Numbered from the stretch's first letter, positions 33,190-43,069 are shown. The stretch is DNA of 64,000 bases from Actinomadura madurae (GCF_900115095.1 NZ_FOVH01000009.1:1-64000), one strand, 5' to 3'. Notes: a model not told the origin generated them from the sequence alone. Program-made: numbers and translations.

Positions 33190-33297
33190 ACTGCCGACTA
33201 GAAGTTTGTATGTGCGCTTTGGATAGATCAGAGATATGAACTGAGGGCATCCAGGTGTCCTTGTCAGTTGTGCGCTCAGTGTGGTATGGGCGTTGCC

Positions 33298-33675
33298 CTA
33301 TCCCAAGTTACCGAGCGATGCTGTGGACGGGTTCGCTGACTCGCCGTTGTCCTCACCGAGGTAGGCGGCCACGACGTCAGGTCTGCGTAAAACATCCCTC
33401 GGAGGCCCCTCGGCGAGGTTCTCGCCGTCGCTGAACACGGTTATGCGGTCATAGATGTCTGTGACGACTCGGACATTGTGCTCGACGATCAGTACGGACA
33501 TCCCGCTTTCGCGCAACTGCTTCAACCGGTGGAGCAAGATCTCGATCTCGTGGTCGTTCATGCCGGATGCCGGTTCGTCCAAGGCGAGCAGGCAAGGACG
33601 GGCCATCGGCGCCCGGGCAATGTCGATCATCTTAAGGTCGCCGCTCGCGATGGTACCGAGCTCACGATCAAGCAT
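33298..33675 (-). pseudogene. LivG-type ABC ATPase, C-terminal fragment
   Basis: A 125-residue fragment matching the C-terminal half of branched-chain amino acid ABC ATPases: a degraded signature (ASGDLKMIDIARAP for LSGGxQKLLxIARAL), Walker B CLLALDEPASGMNDHE, the switch His in VLIVEHNVRVV, and the tail GPPRDVLRRPDVVAAYLGE. The Walker A half is absent and the signature lacks its second Gly, so it cannot work as an ATPase. Confidence 0.8.
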
Positions 33676-34650
33676 ATCGGGCTGAGCCCGAGCGAGATCA
33701 GTGCTCAGCGGAGAATTCGTTTCGCTATGCCCATTTGATAAGCGGGGCGAGGAAACCCGATTTCACAGGTTTGATCAGCTCGAACGGCGTGGGCAGAGCC
33801 ACGATGTTCGCCATCATGAGCCGCAGCTACGACGCCGCGTCCGGGAATTCCGACCGGTTCTGGCTCGGCCAGCACCGGGCTCGCGCCACTGAGGCCGGAA
33901 CCCAAATCGGGTCGACGATGGGGGTGGTGAGAGCCAAGAAGACCGCTATGTGTTGATATTATCAACAAGATGGTGAGCGGCTCGGCCGGACGGCTCAGCG
34001 GGTCGGCACGTTCCAGGGCACGGTCAAGGGGGCGCCAACTTGCGCAACGTGGAGTCGAAAACCTCCTGTTCAATCGGGGGCAGGCAAGCGGGGAAGGCGT
34101 CGTTGTGCTCGTTCACCGCGGCGACGAGTCCGCTGTAGAGCGAACGCCAGAGCGTGCGTCAGGGGGGTGAGTTGAGTCGAATACCTCGGTCCCGGTGTCA
34201 GTTGCACCAGACCGCATCACGGTCAGCCAGCCCCGACGCCCGGCTCGCTGAGCCTTGTCCAGCCCAGCCAGCCGGAGGAGCCGCTTGAGCGGCGAGCAGC
34301 TCATTGGAGCGGAACCGTGCACTCGCGCGGACTGACGCCGAACCACTGCCTCTGACGCAACGCAGCGCTGGGAGACAGGGCATTGGTCATCCGGTGTAGG
34401 TGATACGGCAGCGGCGCGTCGCGGTGTCGACCATGGACGGCATCCGCACGGGAGACCGGGTCTGCGCTGGCACGCGAAGGGGTCGGACGGGCGTTCGTGG
34501 TCCACTGTAAGGCGATGCCACGTGAAGTTGGCTGTGGGCTAAGTGTTGACAGCACAACATCCGATAGTGAGACTGAGTCATCCGAAACCACCACCGACGT
34601 CACACGGCACGCCAAGGGCGCGCCGACCACCCTTGCTAGGAGCGCACGAG
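33676..34650. other. Degenerate stretch without an intact gene
   Basis: Nearly 1 kb of frame-broken sequence. A minus-strand segment (about 33935-33735) reads LTTPIVDPIWVPASVARARC and then MANIVALPTPFELIKPVKSG with stops between; it looks like a decayed gene but the family is not recognised. The only distinct structure is the palindrome at 33951-33967. From 34000 to 34640 I see nothing I can support. Confidence 0.5.
33951..33967. promoter_or_regulatory. Orphan AT-rich palindrome, operator-like
   Basis: TGTTGATATTATCAACA is a perfect 8-bp inverted repeat around a single T. It is strikingly AT-rich for this genome and looks like a GntR/FadR- or Lrp-type operator. The genes around it are broken, so it is probably a relic of a lost catabolic promoter. 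Confidence 0.45.
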
Positions 34651-34790
34651 ATGTCCATGGAGCCGTCCGCGGACCCACGGCCACCCTTGATGATCGACGG
34701 TGAGTGGCGAACGGGGACGTCGAGCTTGGACATGGTCGCCCCGAGGAAGATCACATCCCGCACCGATGATCATCAGAAACGGTGGACACC
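34651..34790 (+). pseudogene. Aldehyde dehydrogenase N-terminal stub
   Basis: An ATG at 34651 opens MSMEPSADPRPPLMIDGEWRT then GTSSLDMVAPRK. LMIDGEWR...(D)VVAP is the usual N-terminus of NAD-dependent aldehyde dehydrogenases. The homology stops after about 40 codons; the catalytic domain is missing and the next gene starts at 34838. It is one more deleted gene of the same catabolic locus as the binding lipoprotein and the kinase-aminotransferase fusion. Confidence 0.55.
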
Positions 34791-34837
34791 CTCGCGCGGG
34801 TCGGTCTGTGAATCCGTATGAAATCAGGGAGGCAGTT

Positions 34838-35889
34838 GTGGGTTGTCGAGCGGGTAAGGGCACCAGGGTCGTGGCCATCGGTCTGATCGCGGCCGCGGCA
34901 GCGGGCTGCAGCATCGGCAATTCCTCGGGCGGCGACGGCACACTGACCCCTTCGTGTCCACCGGAAGTCCGTTCCAGGACTACCAGAAGAAGGCATGGCA
35001 AGAGCCGTTTACCAGTGAGACGGGCGTCAAGGTCCGCAACGACGGGCCGGTGAACGAGGCGAAAATGCGGGCGATGGTCGAGGCCGGCAAGGTCACCTGG
35101 GATCTTGTCGACACGAGCGCCGCGGCCACCGAGCAGTACTGCGGCAAGTACCTGGAGAAGCTTGACTTCTCCATCATCGACAAGAAAATCTTCCCGCCGG
35201 GCACCGTCAGCGAGTGCGGTGTCCCCGCGTACTTCTACAGCCTCATGTTCATGTACGACACCCAGAAGTACGCCAACGACCCGCCCACCACCATCGCCGA
35301 TTTCTTCGACATCAAGAAGTACCCAGGTAAGCGGATCGTGCCGCCCGAGATCGCGGTCGGCCTGCTGGAGGCCGCGCTGCTGGCCGACGGTGTCCCCCCG
35401 GATAAGCTCTATCCGCTGGATCTGGACCGGGCGTTCAAGAAGCTGGGGCCGATCAAGAAGGTGACCATCTTCGCCCAGACCTACGGCCAGATGCAGCAGA
35501 TGCTCGTCGATCGCCAGGTCGACATGGGTCTGGTGTTGACCGCTCGGGCCTACCAGGCGCTCAAGGCTGGGGCCCCGTTCCGGCCCGTTTGGGACAAGAC
35601 GATCGTGAACTGGGACGACCTGGTCATCCCGAAGGGCGCCCCGAACAAGGCGAACGCCATGAAACTCATCGCCTTCGCCGCCCGGGACAAGCCGTCGGCC
35701 GAATTCGCGCGGATGGCGTCGGTGCAGCCGGTCAACGAGCAGATCAAGCCGAGCTTCGACAGCATCCAGCAACAGATCGACGCGTTTTCTTCCGATCACC
35801 GAAACAGCGTGGTCCGCAGCGACGCCGCGTGGTGGGGCAAGAACTTCGACGAAGTTAGCAGGCGTTACACGGCATGGCTCACCGGGTGA
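34838..35889 (+). pseudogene. PotD-type extracellular solute-binding lipoprotein, one-base frameshift
   Basis: A GTG at 34838 with strong SD AGGGAGG (34826-34832) opens a lipoprotein signal (VVAIGLIAAAAAGC, lipobox AAGC). After GGDGTLTP the frame is lost at the run CCCC (34947-34950) and resumes one frame over as PFVSTGSPFQDYQKKAWQEP and on to WGKNFDEVSRRYTAWLTG. Adding one C restores an uninterrupted ~350-residue polyamine/amino-acid-type binding protein. The mature domain is otherwise intact (VPAYFYSLMFMYDTQKYAND, DLDRAFKKLGPIKKVTIFAQ). A single indel in a homopolymer may be an assembly error, in which case the gene is functional. Confidence 0.8.
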
Positions 35890-35896
35890 TCCTGCG

Positions 35897-36085
35897 ATGT
35901 CGACTTTCACGAAGTCCACGTCCCCGGTGACCATCACCGCGGTCCCCGCCTCCTCCCGCCCGCACCGGGCGAGGCGGGGCATGCCCGGCTGGTTCATCCT
36001 GCCGTCCGCCGCGTTGCCGCTGTTGTTCTTCCTCTGCCCGATCGGCATGGTCGTGTGGCGCGCCGCTGCCGGCCATGCCCGGTGA
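35897..36085 (+). pseudogene. ABC transporter permease, truncated after first helix
   Basis: An ATG 7 bp after the binding-protein stop opens a 62-codon frame: a polar start (STFTKSTSPVTITAVPASSR), then GWFILPSAALPLLFFLCPIGMVVWRAA, the first membrane helix of PotB/PotH-type permeases, and an early stop. The remaining ~200 residues and the expected second permease and ATPase genes are missing. The following open frame ends in SARHRLIMFMSRNATDPERS, whose TGA overlaps the TTG of the next gene (36242-36245), probably the tail of the last deleted transporter gene. Confidence 0.65.
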
Positions 36086-36241
36086 GTCGGTCACGCTCAG
36101 CTGAAACCCCGACCAACAGGCGGTCGTCGCCGACACCGGTGTCGCAACACCAGCTGACGCCGCGGCCTGGTCCCCCAGCGCCCGCCATCGCCTGATCATG
36201 TTCATGAGCCGCAACGCGACAGACCCCGAAAGGAGCGTGCG

Positions 36242-39200
36242 TTGAACGCGCAGACCCAACTGGCGGCCGATGAGCCCGACGAGCGATACGAGCGGATCAC
36301 CGCCGGCGCACCCGAGATGAGCCATGACCTGGCGCGCGCCGTGCTGCGCGAGCACTTCGGGTTGCGCGCGGACTCGCTGCGTACGCTGCCCGGTGAGACA
36401 GACCGCAACCTGCACGTCGTGGACGACTCAGGCGAGCAATACGTCCTCAAACTCACCCGCAGGACCGAAAAGCGGGCTCTTGAGTTCCAAACCGCGTTGC
36501 TGCGTCATATAGCGCGCCGAGATCCTGACCTGTCGGTGCCGCGGGTGGTGACCGGCCCCGGCGAGGACGCGTTGGTCTCGCTGCCGGACGACCTGGTGGG
36601 CCGCGTTCTGACCTGGGTGCCCGGCACGCCGCTGGCCGACATGGCAGCACGGTCGGCCGAGTTGCTAGCCGATGTCGGCACGATGGCAGGCCGGTTGGCC
36701 GCGGTCACCGCCGCGTTCACCGATCCCGCCCCGCCCGCGCCGCACTACTGGGAGTTCGGGCATGTCGCCACGGTGCTGGAGCACGCCCTGCCCAGCGTTG
36801 CCGACAGCGCGCTGCACCGGGCGATTACCCGGCTCCGCGACGCCGACCTGGAGGTTCTGGACCGGTTGCGCGACCTTCCCGCAGCAGTGGTGCACCATGA
36901 TCTCAACACGTTCAACCTTCTCACGCGGGATGACGGGGTGCGCCGCCGGGTTTCGGGGGTGATCGACTTCGGTGACGCGCTGCCGACCGCGCGGATCGCC
37001 GACCTGGCGGTGCTGCTGTCCAGCGCGCTGCGTGATGCAGCGCGCCCGCTGGAGGCGGCCGCGCGACTGGCCGCCGCCTATCACGCCGCCTGCCCACTGA
37101 CCGAGGACGAATTGAACGTCGTGTTCCCGCTAACCGGGCTGCGGGCGGCCGCCGTCGCGGCGACCACCGCAAGGCTCAACGACGAACACCGGCACGGCGA
37201 CCCGCGGCACCGTTCGTCCGCGACCGCCGAACTGGTGCTGGCTCTGGCCGCCCTACCGCCCGGTCTCGGGACCGCGATGATCAGAAATGCCTGCGACCTC
37301 CCCCCGCATCCTGCCAGCACAGCTGTCACAGCCTGGATCGCCGATCAGACCCCCACGTCGGCACCGGTCGCCGGCCGCCTGTGCCCGATCGACCTCAGCG
37401 TGACCGGCGACTGTTTCGACGGCGTCGACCCCGGGCGTCCCGACCTTCTTCGCGCCGCTGCCCGCGCGGCCGTCACCACCGCTGCGACGCCTGCCGACGG
37501 GGACCCTGCCCGCAGGGTACCGGTAGGGCGATACGGGGAGCCGCGGTTCCTCGGTCCGGTCAAACGCAGCACCGGGTCGGGGCCTCATGCATCGGTGCAT
37601 CTGGGAGTCGACCTGTTCGCCAGGGTGGGGGACGCGGTGAGAGCACCATTGGCCGGGCGGGTCGAGGCGACCGGCACGGCCGGAGTGGACTTGGTCCTCC
37701 TGCATGAGCCTGCCGACGGGCCGACATTCAGGCTCCTCTACGGCGGGCTGCGCACCGCACTGGTGCCGGGTGAGGCGGTGGCCGCAGGCCAATCACTGGG
37801 CACAGTGGCCCGGCACGGAACCGATGACCTGTCGCCGCACGTGCGGATACAGGTGTCGTGCGTCCCCGTCACCGGGTGGGCCGAGATTCCCGCAGACGTC
37901 CCAGATGCAGAGTTCGAGGCTTGGCGAGGTTTGTTCCCCGATCCCACGCCTCTGCTGGAGGTGGCAGGTGTGGCGGGGCGGGTCGCCGCCTGGGAACCTG
38001 CGGTCGGCCGGGTACTGAGCGGGCGGAACGAGCATCTGCCGGTCAGCCACCCCACCTACTTTCGGCAGCCGATCGCAATGGTGCGGGCGCGGGACTGCCG
38101 CTTCTACGACGAACGCGGCCGGTCGTATCTCGACGCGCTCAATAACGTGACCCTCGTCGGGCACGGCCATCCCCGACTGGTGGAGGCGGCCGCCCGGCAA
38201 CTGGGCCGGTTGAACACCAACTCTAGATTCGTCTACGACGTGCTAGGCGAATATGCCGAGCGTCTCACCGCGACGCTGCCCGACGGGCTGGACATCGTGT
38301 ACTTCGTCAACTCCGGAAGTGAGGCCAACGACCTGGCGCTGCGGATGGCGCGGTATCTGACCGGGCGGCAAGACGTGGTCATCATCGACGACGCCTACCA
38401 CGGCTACACCTCAGCGGTCGCTGACGTGAGCCCATCGCGCTACAAGCATTACGGCAAGCCGGACACCACGCATCCGACACCGGTTCCCGACCGCTACCGC
38501 GGCCCCTACGGCTACGACGATCCCGGGGCGGGCGCGGCGTACGCCGACCACGTGATCGAGACCTTCGACCGGATCACCGCCGGAGGACGCCCGCCGGCCG
38601 CGTACCTGTTCGAGGGGCTGCTGGCCGGGGGTGGGCAGATCGTGCTGCCGCCCGGCTACCTAGCGCCGATCTTCGCCGCGGCGGCCGAGAGGGGAGTCCT
38701 GACGATCGCGGACGAGGTGCAGGTGGGATTCGGCAGGCTGGGCGAGGCATTCTGGGGTTTCCAGACCCAGAGCGTAATACCCGACTTCGTCACCATGGGC
38801 AAGGCGATGGGTAACGGCTTCCCGATGGCCGCGCTGGTCACGACGCGAGAGATCTCCCAGGCGTTCGACACCGCCGGGCGGTTCTTCTCCACCTACGGCG
38901 GTAACCCCGTGGCCTGCGCGGTGGGCCTGGAACTGCTGGACATCGTCCAGGACGAGGCCTTGCAGCACAACGCCCTGGTAGTGGGCGAATACCTTCGGGA
39001 CAATCTCGGCGCTCTGGCTGGCCGGCACCCGCTGATCGGCGACGTTCGCGGGCAGGGCCTCTACAGCGGGGTCGAGTTCGTGCGAGACCGCGACACCAAG
39101 GAACCGGCCGCCGACGAGACGTTGATGATCTGCGAGCGCCTCAAGGACGAGGGCGTCCTGGTATACCCGACCGGACCGCACTGGAATGTTCTTAAGCTAA

Positions 39201-39280
39201 AGCCCCCGCTGACCTTCAGCGTCGAGGATGCCGACGAGCTGGCCCAGACGCTGGATGAGGTCCTGACACGAGGCTGGTGA
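36242..39280 (+). CDS. Kinase (APH/hydroxylysine kinase-like) - degenerate M23 - class III aminotransferase/phospho-lyase fusion
   Basis: A 1012-residue three-part protein. Residues ~25-370 are an aminoglycoside-phosphotransferase-fold kinase with catalytic HHDLNTFN (Asp220) and IDFGD (Asp242). Residues ~440-545 are an M23/LytM-like domain: HLGVD (453-457) is kept, but the HxH motif is HVR (533-535), so zinc binding is doubtful. Residues ~590-1012 are a PLP-dependent class III aminotransferase with NSGSEANDLALRMAR, DEVQVGFGR and Lys854 in TMGKAMGNG. In animals, hydroxylysine kinase and phosphohydroxylysine/ethanolamine-phosphate phospho-lyases are separate proteins of exactly these two families. 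The fusion suggests phosphorylation of an amino alcohol followed by elimination to an aldehyde. The TTG start overlaps a stop, so it belonged to the transporter operon. Confidence 0.82.
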   Translation: MNAQTQLAADEPDERYERITAGAPEMSHDLARAVLREHFGLRADSLRTLPGETDRNLHVVDDSGEQYVLKLTRRTEKRALEFQTALLRHIARRDPDLSVPRVVTGPGEDALVSLPDDLVGRVLTWVPGTPLADMAARSAELLADVGTMAGRLAAVTAAFTDPAPPAPHYWEFGHVATVLEHALPSVADSALHRAITRLRDADLEVLDRLRDLPAAVVHHDLNTFNLLTRDDGVRRRVSGVIDFGDALPTARIADLAVLLSSALRDAARPLEAAARLAAAYHAACPLTEDELNVVFPLTGLRAAAVAATTARLNDEHRHGDPRHRSSATAELVLALAALPPGLGTAMIRNACDLPPHPASTAVTAWIADQTPTSAPVAGRLCPIDLSVTGDCFDGVDPGRPDLLRAAARAAVTTAATPADGDPARRVPVGRYGEPRFLGPVKRSTGSGPHASVHLGVDLFARVGDAVRAPLAGRVEATGTAGVDLVLLHEPADGPTFRLLYGGLRTALVPGEAVAAGQSLGTVARHGTDDLSPHVRIQVSCVPVTGWAEIPADVPDAEFEAWRGLFPDPTPLLEVAGVAGRVAAWEPAVGRVLSGRNEHLPVSHPTYFRQPIAMVRARDCRFYDERGRSYLDALNNVTLVGHGHPRLVEAAARQLGRLNTNSRFVYDVLGEYAERLTATLPDGLDIVYFVNSGSEANDLALRMARYLTGRQDVVIIDDAYHGYTSAVADVSPSRYKHYGKPDTTHPTPVPDRYRGPYGYDDPGAGAAYADHVIETFDRITAGGRPPAAYLFEGLLAGGGQIVLPPGYLAPIFAAAAERGVLTIADEVQVGFGRLGEAFWGFQTQSVIPDFVTMGKAMGNGFPMAALVTTREISQAFDTAGRFFSTYGGNPVACAVGLELLDIVQDEALQHNALVVGEYLRDNLGALAGRHPLIGDVRGQGLYSGVEFVRDRDTKEPAADETLMICERLKDEGVLVYPTGPHWNVLKLKPPLTFSVEDADELAQTLDEVLTRGW

Positions 39281-39625
39281 CCTGTGCGCCGCGGTTGGCG
39301 GCGACAACTGGTGACGAACGGTTCCAGCGGCCGCGCCGCGGACCGAGGGTGTGGGACGCCGGCGGCTCGCGCGCTCCGGTCTTGCCGCCCGGCCGGCGGC
39401 GCCACATCGCGACTGATCGTAAGAGCCTGCCACGGCGGTGTTACAAGGCTGCTCAGTCGTACAGAGACTCGCAAACGCCGTCAAGTACTGCTCGATCAGT
39501 GGCGTATCTCCTCACCGAATGTCGCCGCCGCGAGCCGCGGCCCGCAGCGCCGCCGTGCCGATAAGTTACGGCAGCGAAGGCGTCGGCCATTGCGCAGGTC
39601 GGCGCCTTCATGTGGTTGCGGGCGG
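39281..39625. other. Intergenic stretch with no gene
   Basis: About 345 bp between the fusion gene and the convergent amidohydrolase. I see no supported coding region on either strand. It contains the hairpin listed at 39576-39609. Confidence 0.5.
39576..39609 (-). terminator. Hairpin after the amidohydrolase gene
   Basis: GAAGGCG (39576-39582) and CGCCTTC (39603-39609) form a 7-bp stem with a 20-nt loop containing further pairing (TCGGCC/GGTCGG). It lies 16 bp beyond the stop of the minus-strand amidohydrolase and could terminate it. Confidence 0.4.
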
Positions 39626-41573
39626 TCAGGCGGTGGTGTGGGCGAGTCGCCTTTCGTTGGCCTGGCAGCAGCAGGTGACGCCCTTGGCACCACATGCGGC
39701 TGAAGCCTGGTGGCGGTAGGCGGCGACCTTCGCGGCCCCGCGGCGTACCGCGGGGGCGGTGGTCGTGGATGCGTCATGGACGACCTCGCCGCCGATGATG
39801 GTGCCCGCGACGTCCAGGCCTGTGATCTCCTCAGCGGTCTTGGCGTTGAGGATGTCTCCGTTGAGGATGGACACATCTCCCAGGTAGCCCACCCGGAGTT
39901 GGCCTTTCCAGTGTTCAGCGTGGTCCTGCCAGGCGGGGGTGCTGGTGTAGGAATGCAGGGCTTCTTCGATGGTGATGGCCTGTTCGATGCCGCCGACCTT
40001 GCCGTCGAAGCCGAGGCGGGTGACGGCTCCGGCGACGCCGATGAGCCAGTCGGGTGTGACGACAGCCGCGTCGGAGGCGCTCGACGCCTGGACGCCGGAA
40101 TCGAGCGCCGTACGGAAGGGCCATTGGTAGTCGACGCGTTCGGGGCCGAGAGTGGTGTCGAAGAAGCGGCCGTAGACCTGTTTGATGGTGGGGTTGAAGC
40201 TGACACCGATACCGTTGCGGGCCATCTTTTTCAGTGTGCCACGCGGGGTCAGGTCGCCGTGGATGACGTAGTGACGCAGCTGGTTGGTCCTGGTGGCGAG
40301 GTATCCGGCGTCGACGGCATCGATGGTTGCGTCGCCAGTAGCGGGGGTGCCTACCTGGAAGCCGCGCCGGGCAGCGAGATTGATGATCGCGTGCAGCGTG
40401 GCGACGCGCTCGGCGTCGGACGGTGTTGAGGTGGCCGTTGCGGCCGTCGATGAAGGGCTCGTGCAGCCAGGAGGTCTCGGCGTCGGTGGGCACACCGTCG
40501 CCGAACACCTTGACCTCGCCCACTCTCAGCCATCGCGGGTCGAGGTCTCGTATCGGCTTGTAGCCGTCGAGGATCGCCTTGGCGGTGCTGGTGGAAGTCC
40601 CGGCGGCGAGCATGAGATTGACGCGCAGTTTGAGCGACCGGTTCTTGATCTTGCGGCGGTACAGGTCGACCTGGTCAAGGCCGACGCCGGGGTCGGTGAG
40701 GCTGGTGATGCCCAGGGAGTGCAGGACGGAGGCGGCGAAGTCCATCGCCTCGGAGATCTCGGCTTCGGTGTAGGGCGGGACCGCTGCCGTCACCAGACCC
40801 GAAGCGCCCTCGCGGAAGATGCCGGTGGGCTCGCCGCCCGCGTCCTTCTCGATGACGCCTCCGGAGAGCGGGACGGTGTCGCGGGTGATGCCGGCCAGTT
40901 GCATGGCCTTGGAATTGGCGGCGACCGCGTGGTGGACGATGTCGAACATATAGACGGGATGATCGCCCGAGACGGGGTCGAGGACGTCGCGGGTGGGGAG
41001 CCTGTCGAGCCGGGTGCCGTCCCAGCCGCCGGCGCGGATCCAGGAGTCCGGTGCCGGTGCCTCCTGGACGGCTCGGGCGATGACGGCGGCGATCTCGGCG
41101 GCGGTGGTCTTGCCTACGTCGTAGGCGTAGATCTTCGGTCCCTTGAAGCCGTAGTTGCTGGCCTCGAACCCGAATCCGTTGAAGCGCAGGTGGCCGTCGT
41201 TGATGCCGGGCAGCACCGTGCCGCCGTGGGCGTCGACCACCTGGGTACCGCGTCCCGCGAGCCGGTTGACGTCCCGATTGGTCCCGACGGCGACGATGCG
41301 GCCGTTCTTGATCGCGACCGCCTGGCCACGGCGGCCCCTGCGGTCCATGGTCAGGACCTCGCCATTCACGATCACGAGGTCCGCTCCGCGGCGTACCTGC
41401 ACTTCGTGGGCGTGTGCCGGAGCGGCGTTGCCCGCGATGGTGATGCCCGCTGTGGCGGCCACGCCCGCGGCTCCCGTGAGCACGCTGCGGCGGCTCGGCT
41501 CCTGCTCGATCGTGAGCACCTCCGGATCCTCATCGGCGCCTCCGGGTCCTGTGCGCCAGGAAGTACCCGACAT
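39626..41573 (-). pseudogene. TAT-exported amidohydrolase (YtcJ-type), frameshifted
   Basis: The N-terminal part from ATG 41573 has a twin-arginine signal (EPSRRSVLTGAAGVAATAG) and then LVIVNGEVLTMDRRGRRGQA, TVLPGINDGHLRFNG and later GEVKVFGDGVPTDAETSWLH. After DGRNGHLNT (about 40425) the frame shifts; the C-terminal part continues in another frame as PSDAERVATLHAIINLAARR, then RHYVIHGDLTPRG, GIGVSFNPTIKQVYGRFF, to a Cys-rich tail (CGAKGVTCCC). One insertion or two missing bases at ~40420-40430 explain it. The first metal motif is GHLR instead of HxH, which also weakens the case for activity. Members act on small amides or cyclic substrates; the substrate is unknown. Confidence 0.8.
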
Positions 41574-41707
41574 GGGCTCGTCCAGAGGCGGACAGATGGT
41601 TATCGTTTGTACCCGAACGATCTGCTCGCTGGGACGGACGGTGCCGCCCCGGTCCAGAACAATGCCGCCCCGGTCAAGTCGCCGGCTGGTATGGACGCGT
41701 TGAGCGG

Positions 41708-42125
41708 GTGGACGGGCCTTTGGACGCAGAACGCGGTCCCGCACAGGTTTTCGCGGGTTATGTCGACAAGCGCCGGGACGACTCCGTCCCGGCACGTGAC
41801 GCGGTCATCGTCCGATCCACCCCGGAACTCCCCACGATCGTCGGGCAGTGGCACCTGGGCGACGTCAACGGCTGCCTGTTCGAGGGTAACGACGTCGACG
41901 TCGCGCCGTATACACGGGAGCCGGCCCAGGACAACGACGTCACAGCGGATTCCGGACTGGTCGTGGGGCATGTGCTCACGGGCTCGATACAGATCAAGCA
42001 GGACCGCCGGGCGGTTACGCTGAGGAGCGGTCAGGTCGCGTTCTATGACGATGCCGCGCCCTGCACCCTGCGTTCCGACACTTCGCACCGGTACTTTGTC
42101 GCCCACGTCCGGGGGCAGGCGCTGG
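41708..42125 (+). pseudogene. AraC-type regulator N-terminal domain, truncated
   Basis: A frame on the plus strand gives FAGYVDKRRDDSVPARDAVI, WHLGDVNGCLFEGNDVDVAP, SGLVVGHVLTGSIQIKQDRR and AVTLRSGQVAFYDDAAPCTL, the AraC_binding_2-type beta-barrel that precedes the HTH in one AraC subfamily. At about 42125 it stops abruptly where an IS110 transposase fragment begins, so the DNA-binding half is gone. Divergent from the amidohydrolase, it was probably its regulator. Confidence 0.65.
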
Positions 42126-42335
42126 CTTTCCGGGATCGGCCCGGTCACCGCCGCCGTCCTGATCTCCGAGATGGGCGATGACCGCGCCCGCTATCCCCAC
42201 CCGGCGGCACTCCTTGCCGAAACCGGGCTGGCTCCCGTGACGCGCGCCTCCGGCCGGATGCACCAGGTCCACTGCCGCTACGCCGCCAGCAAGCGCATGC
42301 GGCACGCCGTCGGCTGGTGGGCCTCCACCTCAACA
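42126..42335 (+). pseudogene. IS110-family transposase fragment
   Basis: The frame gives SGIGPVTAAVLISEMGDDRA, RYPHPAALLAETGLAPVTRA and YAASKRMRHAVGWWA, a clear piece of the Transposase_20 domain of IS110 elements. Both ends are missing. It is fused directly to the AraC remnant on its left. The similarity ends near 42335. Confidence 0.8.
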
Positions 42336-42484
42336 TATAGGGACTTTCGGCCTTCCCGTGCCGCCGTAAGGCCCGGCTCGCCGCCGTGGGAGATCCCGGT
42401 GGTGGTCGTTCACGCGGCGCCGCAGAACGTGGACGCGTGGCCGTCCCGCTCAGACAGGAATGAGGACGAAGGTCCCAGCCGCAG

Positions 42485-42836
42485 GTGACCTTGGGGCGCG
42501 CCCAGCGGGACGAGGCGTTGGCAAGCCTGGGAGCCGTCCCGCTGAACCCGGAGGCGGCCAACGCCTCGCGTTTCGTCAGCCGCGACGGGCTGCGCTACTC
42601 GCTGCGTTCGCTGGCGCAGTACGCGCCGTGGGTGCGGCACATCTGGCTGGTCACCGCGGGTCAGGTCCCCGGATGGCTGGACGTCCGCGTCCCCGGGCTC
42701 ACCGTCGTGGACCACCGGGACATCTTCGGTGGGCGGGGGGAGGCTGCCGACCTTCAACTCCCACGCGATCGAGTCGCAGCTCCACCACATCGACGGCCTC
42801 GCCGAGCACTTCCTCTATGTCAACGGTGAGATCGGG
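42485..42836 (+). pseudogene. Stealth-family phosphotransferase fragment (CR2 region)
   Basis: Codons give ASRFVSRDGLRYSLRSLAQY, APWVRHIWLVTAGQVPGWLD and LTVVDHRDIFG, then after a G6 run (42735-42740) the frame changes to RLPTFNSHAIESQLHHIDGL and AEHFLYVN. This is conserved region 2 of Stealth proteins, the sugar-phosphate transferases that make exopolysaccharide. Both ends are lost and the frame is broken at the homopolymer. Nothing recognisable follows from 42837 to 43069 except a small GCCCC/GGGGC hairpin (42921-42934). Confidence 0.75.
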
Positions 42837-43069
42837 CGGGACTCAGTTGGACTGAGGTTCTGTCTGGTTCTTGGGTGTCTGTGCTGGTCAGCGGCTGGAT
42901 TGCGCTGGTCCTTGGAAGCTGCCCCCTACGGGGCGCACACAGTATCTACGCAGCCACGACCAAGCCTAACGCGTGGCCGTCTGGTCGTAGAGGCTCAGAT
43001 ATCTCTGAAGTGAAGGGAGCTAGTAACTCGAAGTGTGTAAAGATGATCTTGTGGTGGGTCTGGTTGTCT

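Noticed and set aside
33298..33675. A working LivG ATPase gene
   Set aside because: Walker A is absent and the signature motif is altered, so only a C-terminal fragment remains.
37590..37890. An active M23 peptidase inside the fusion protein
   Set aside because: The HxH zinc motif is HVR and the protein has no signal peptide, so peptidoglycan cleavage is not supported.
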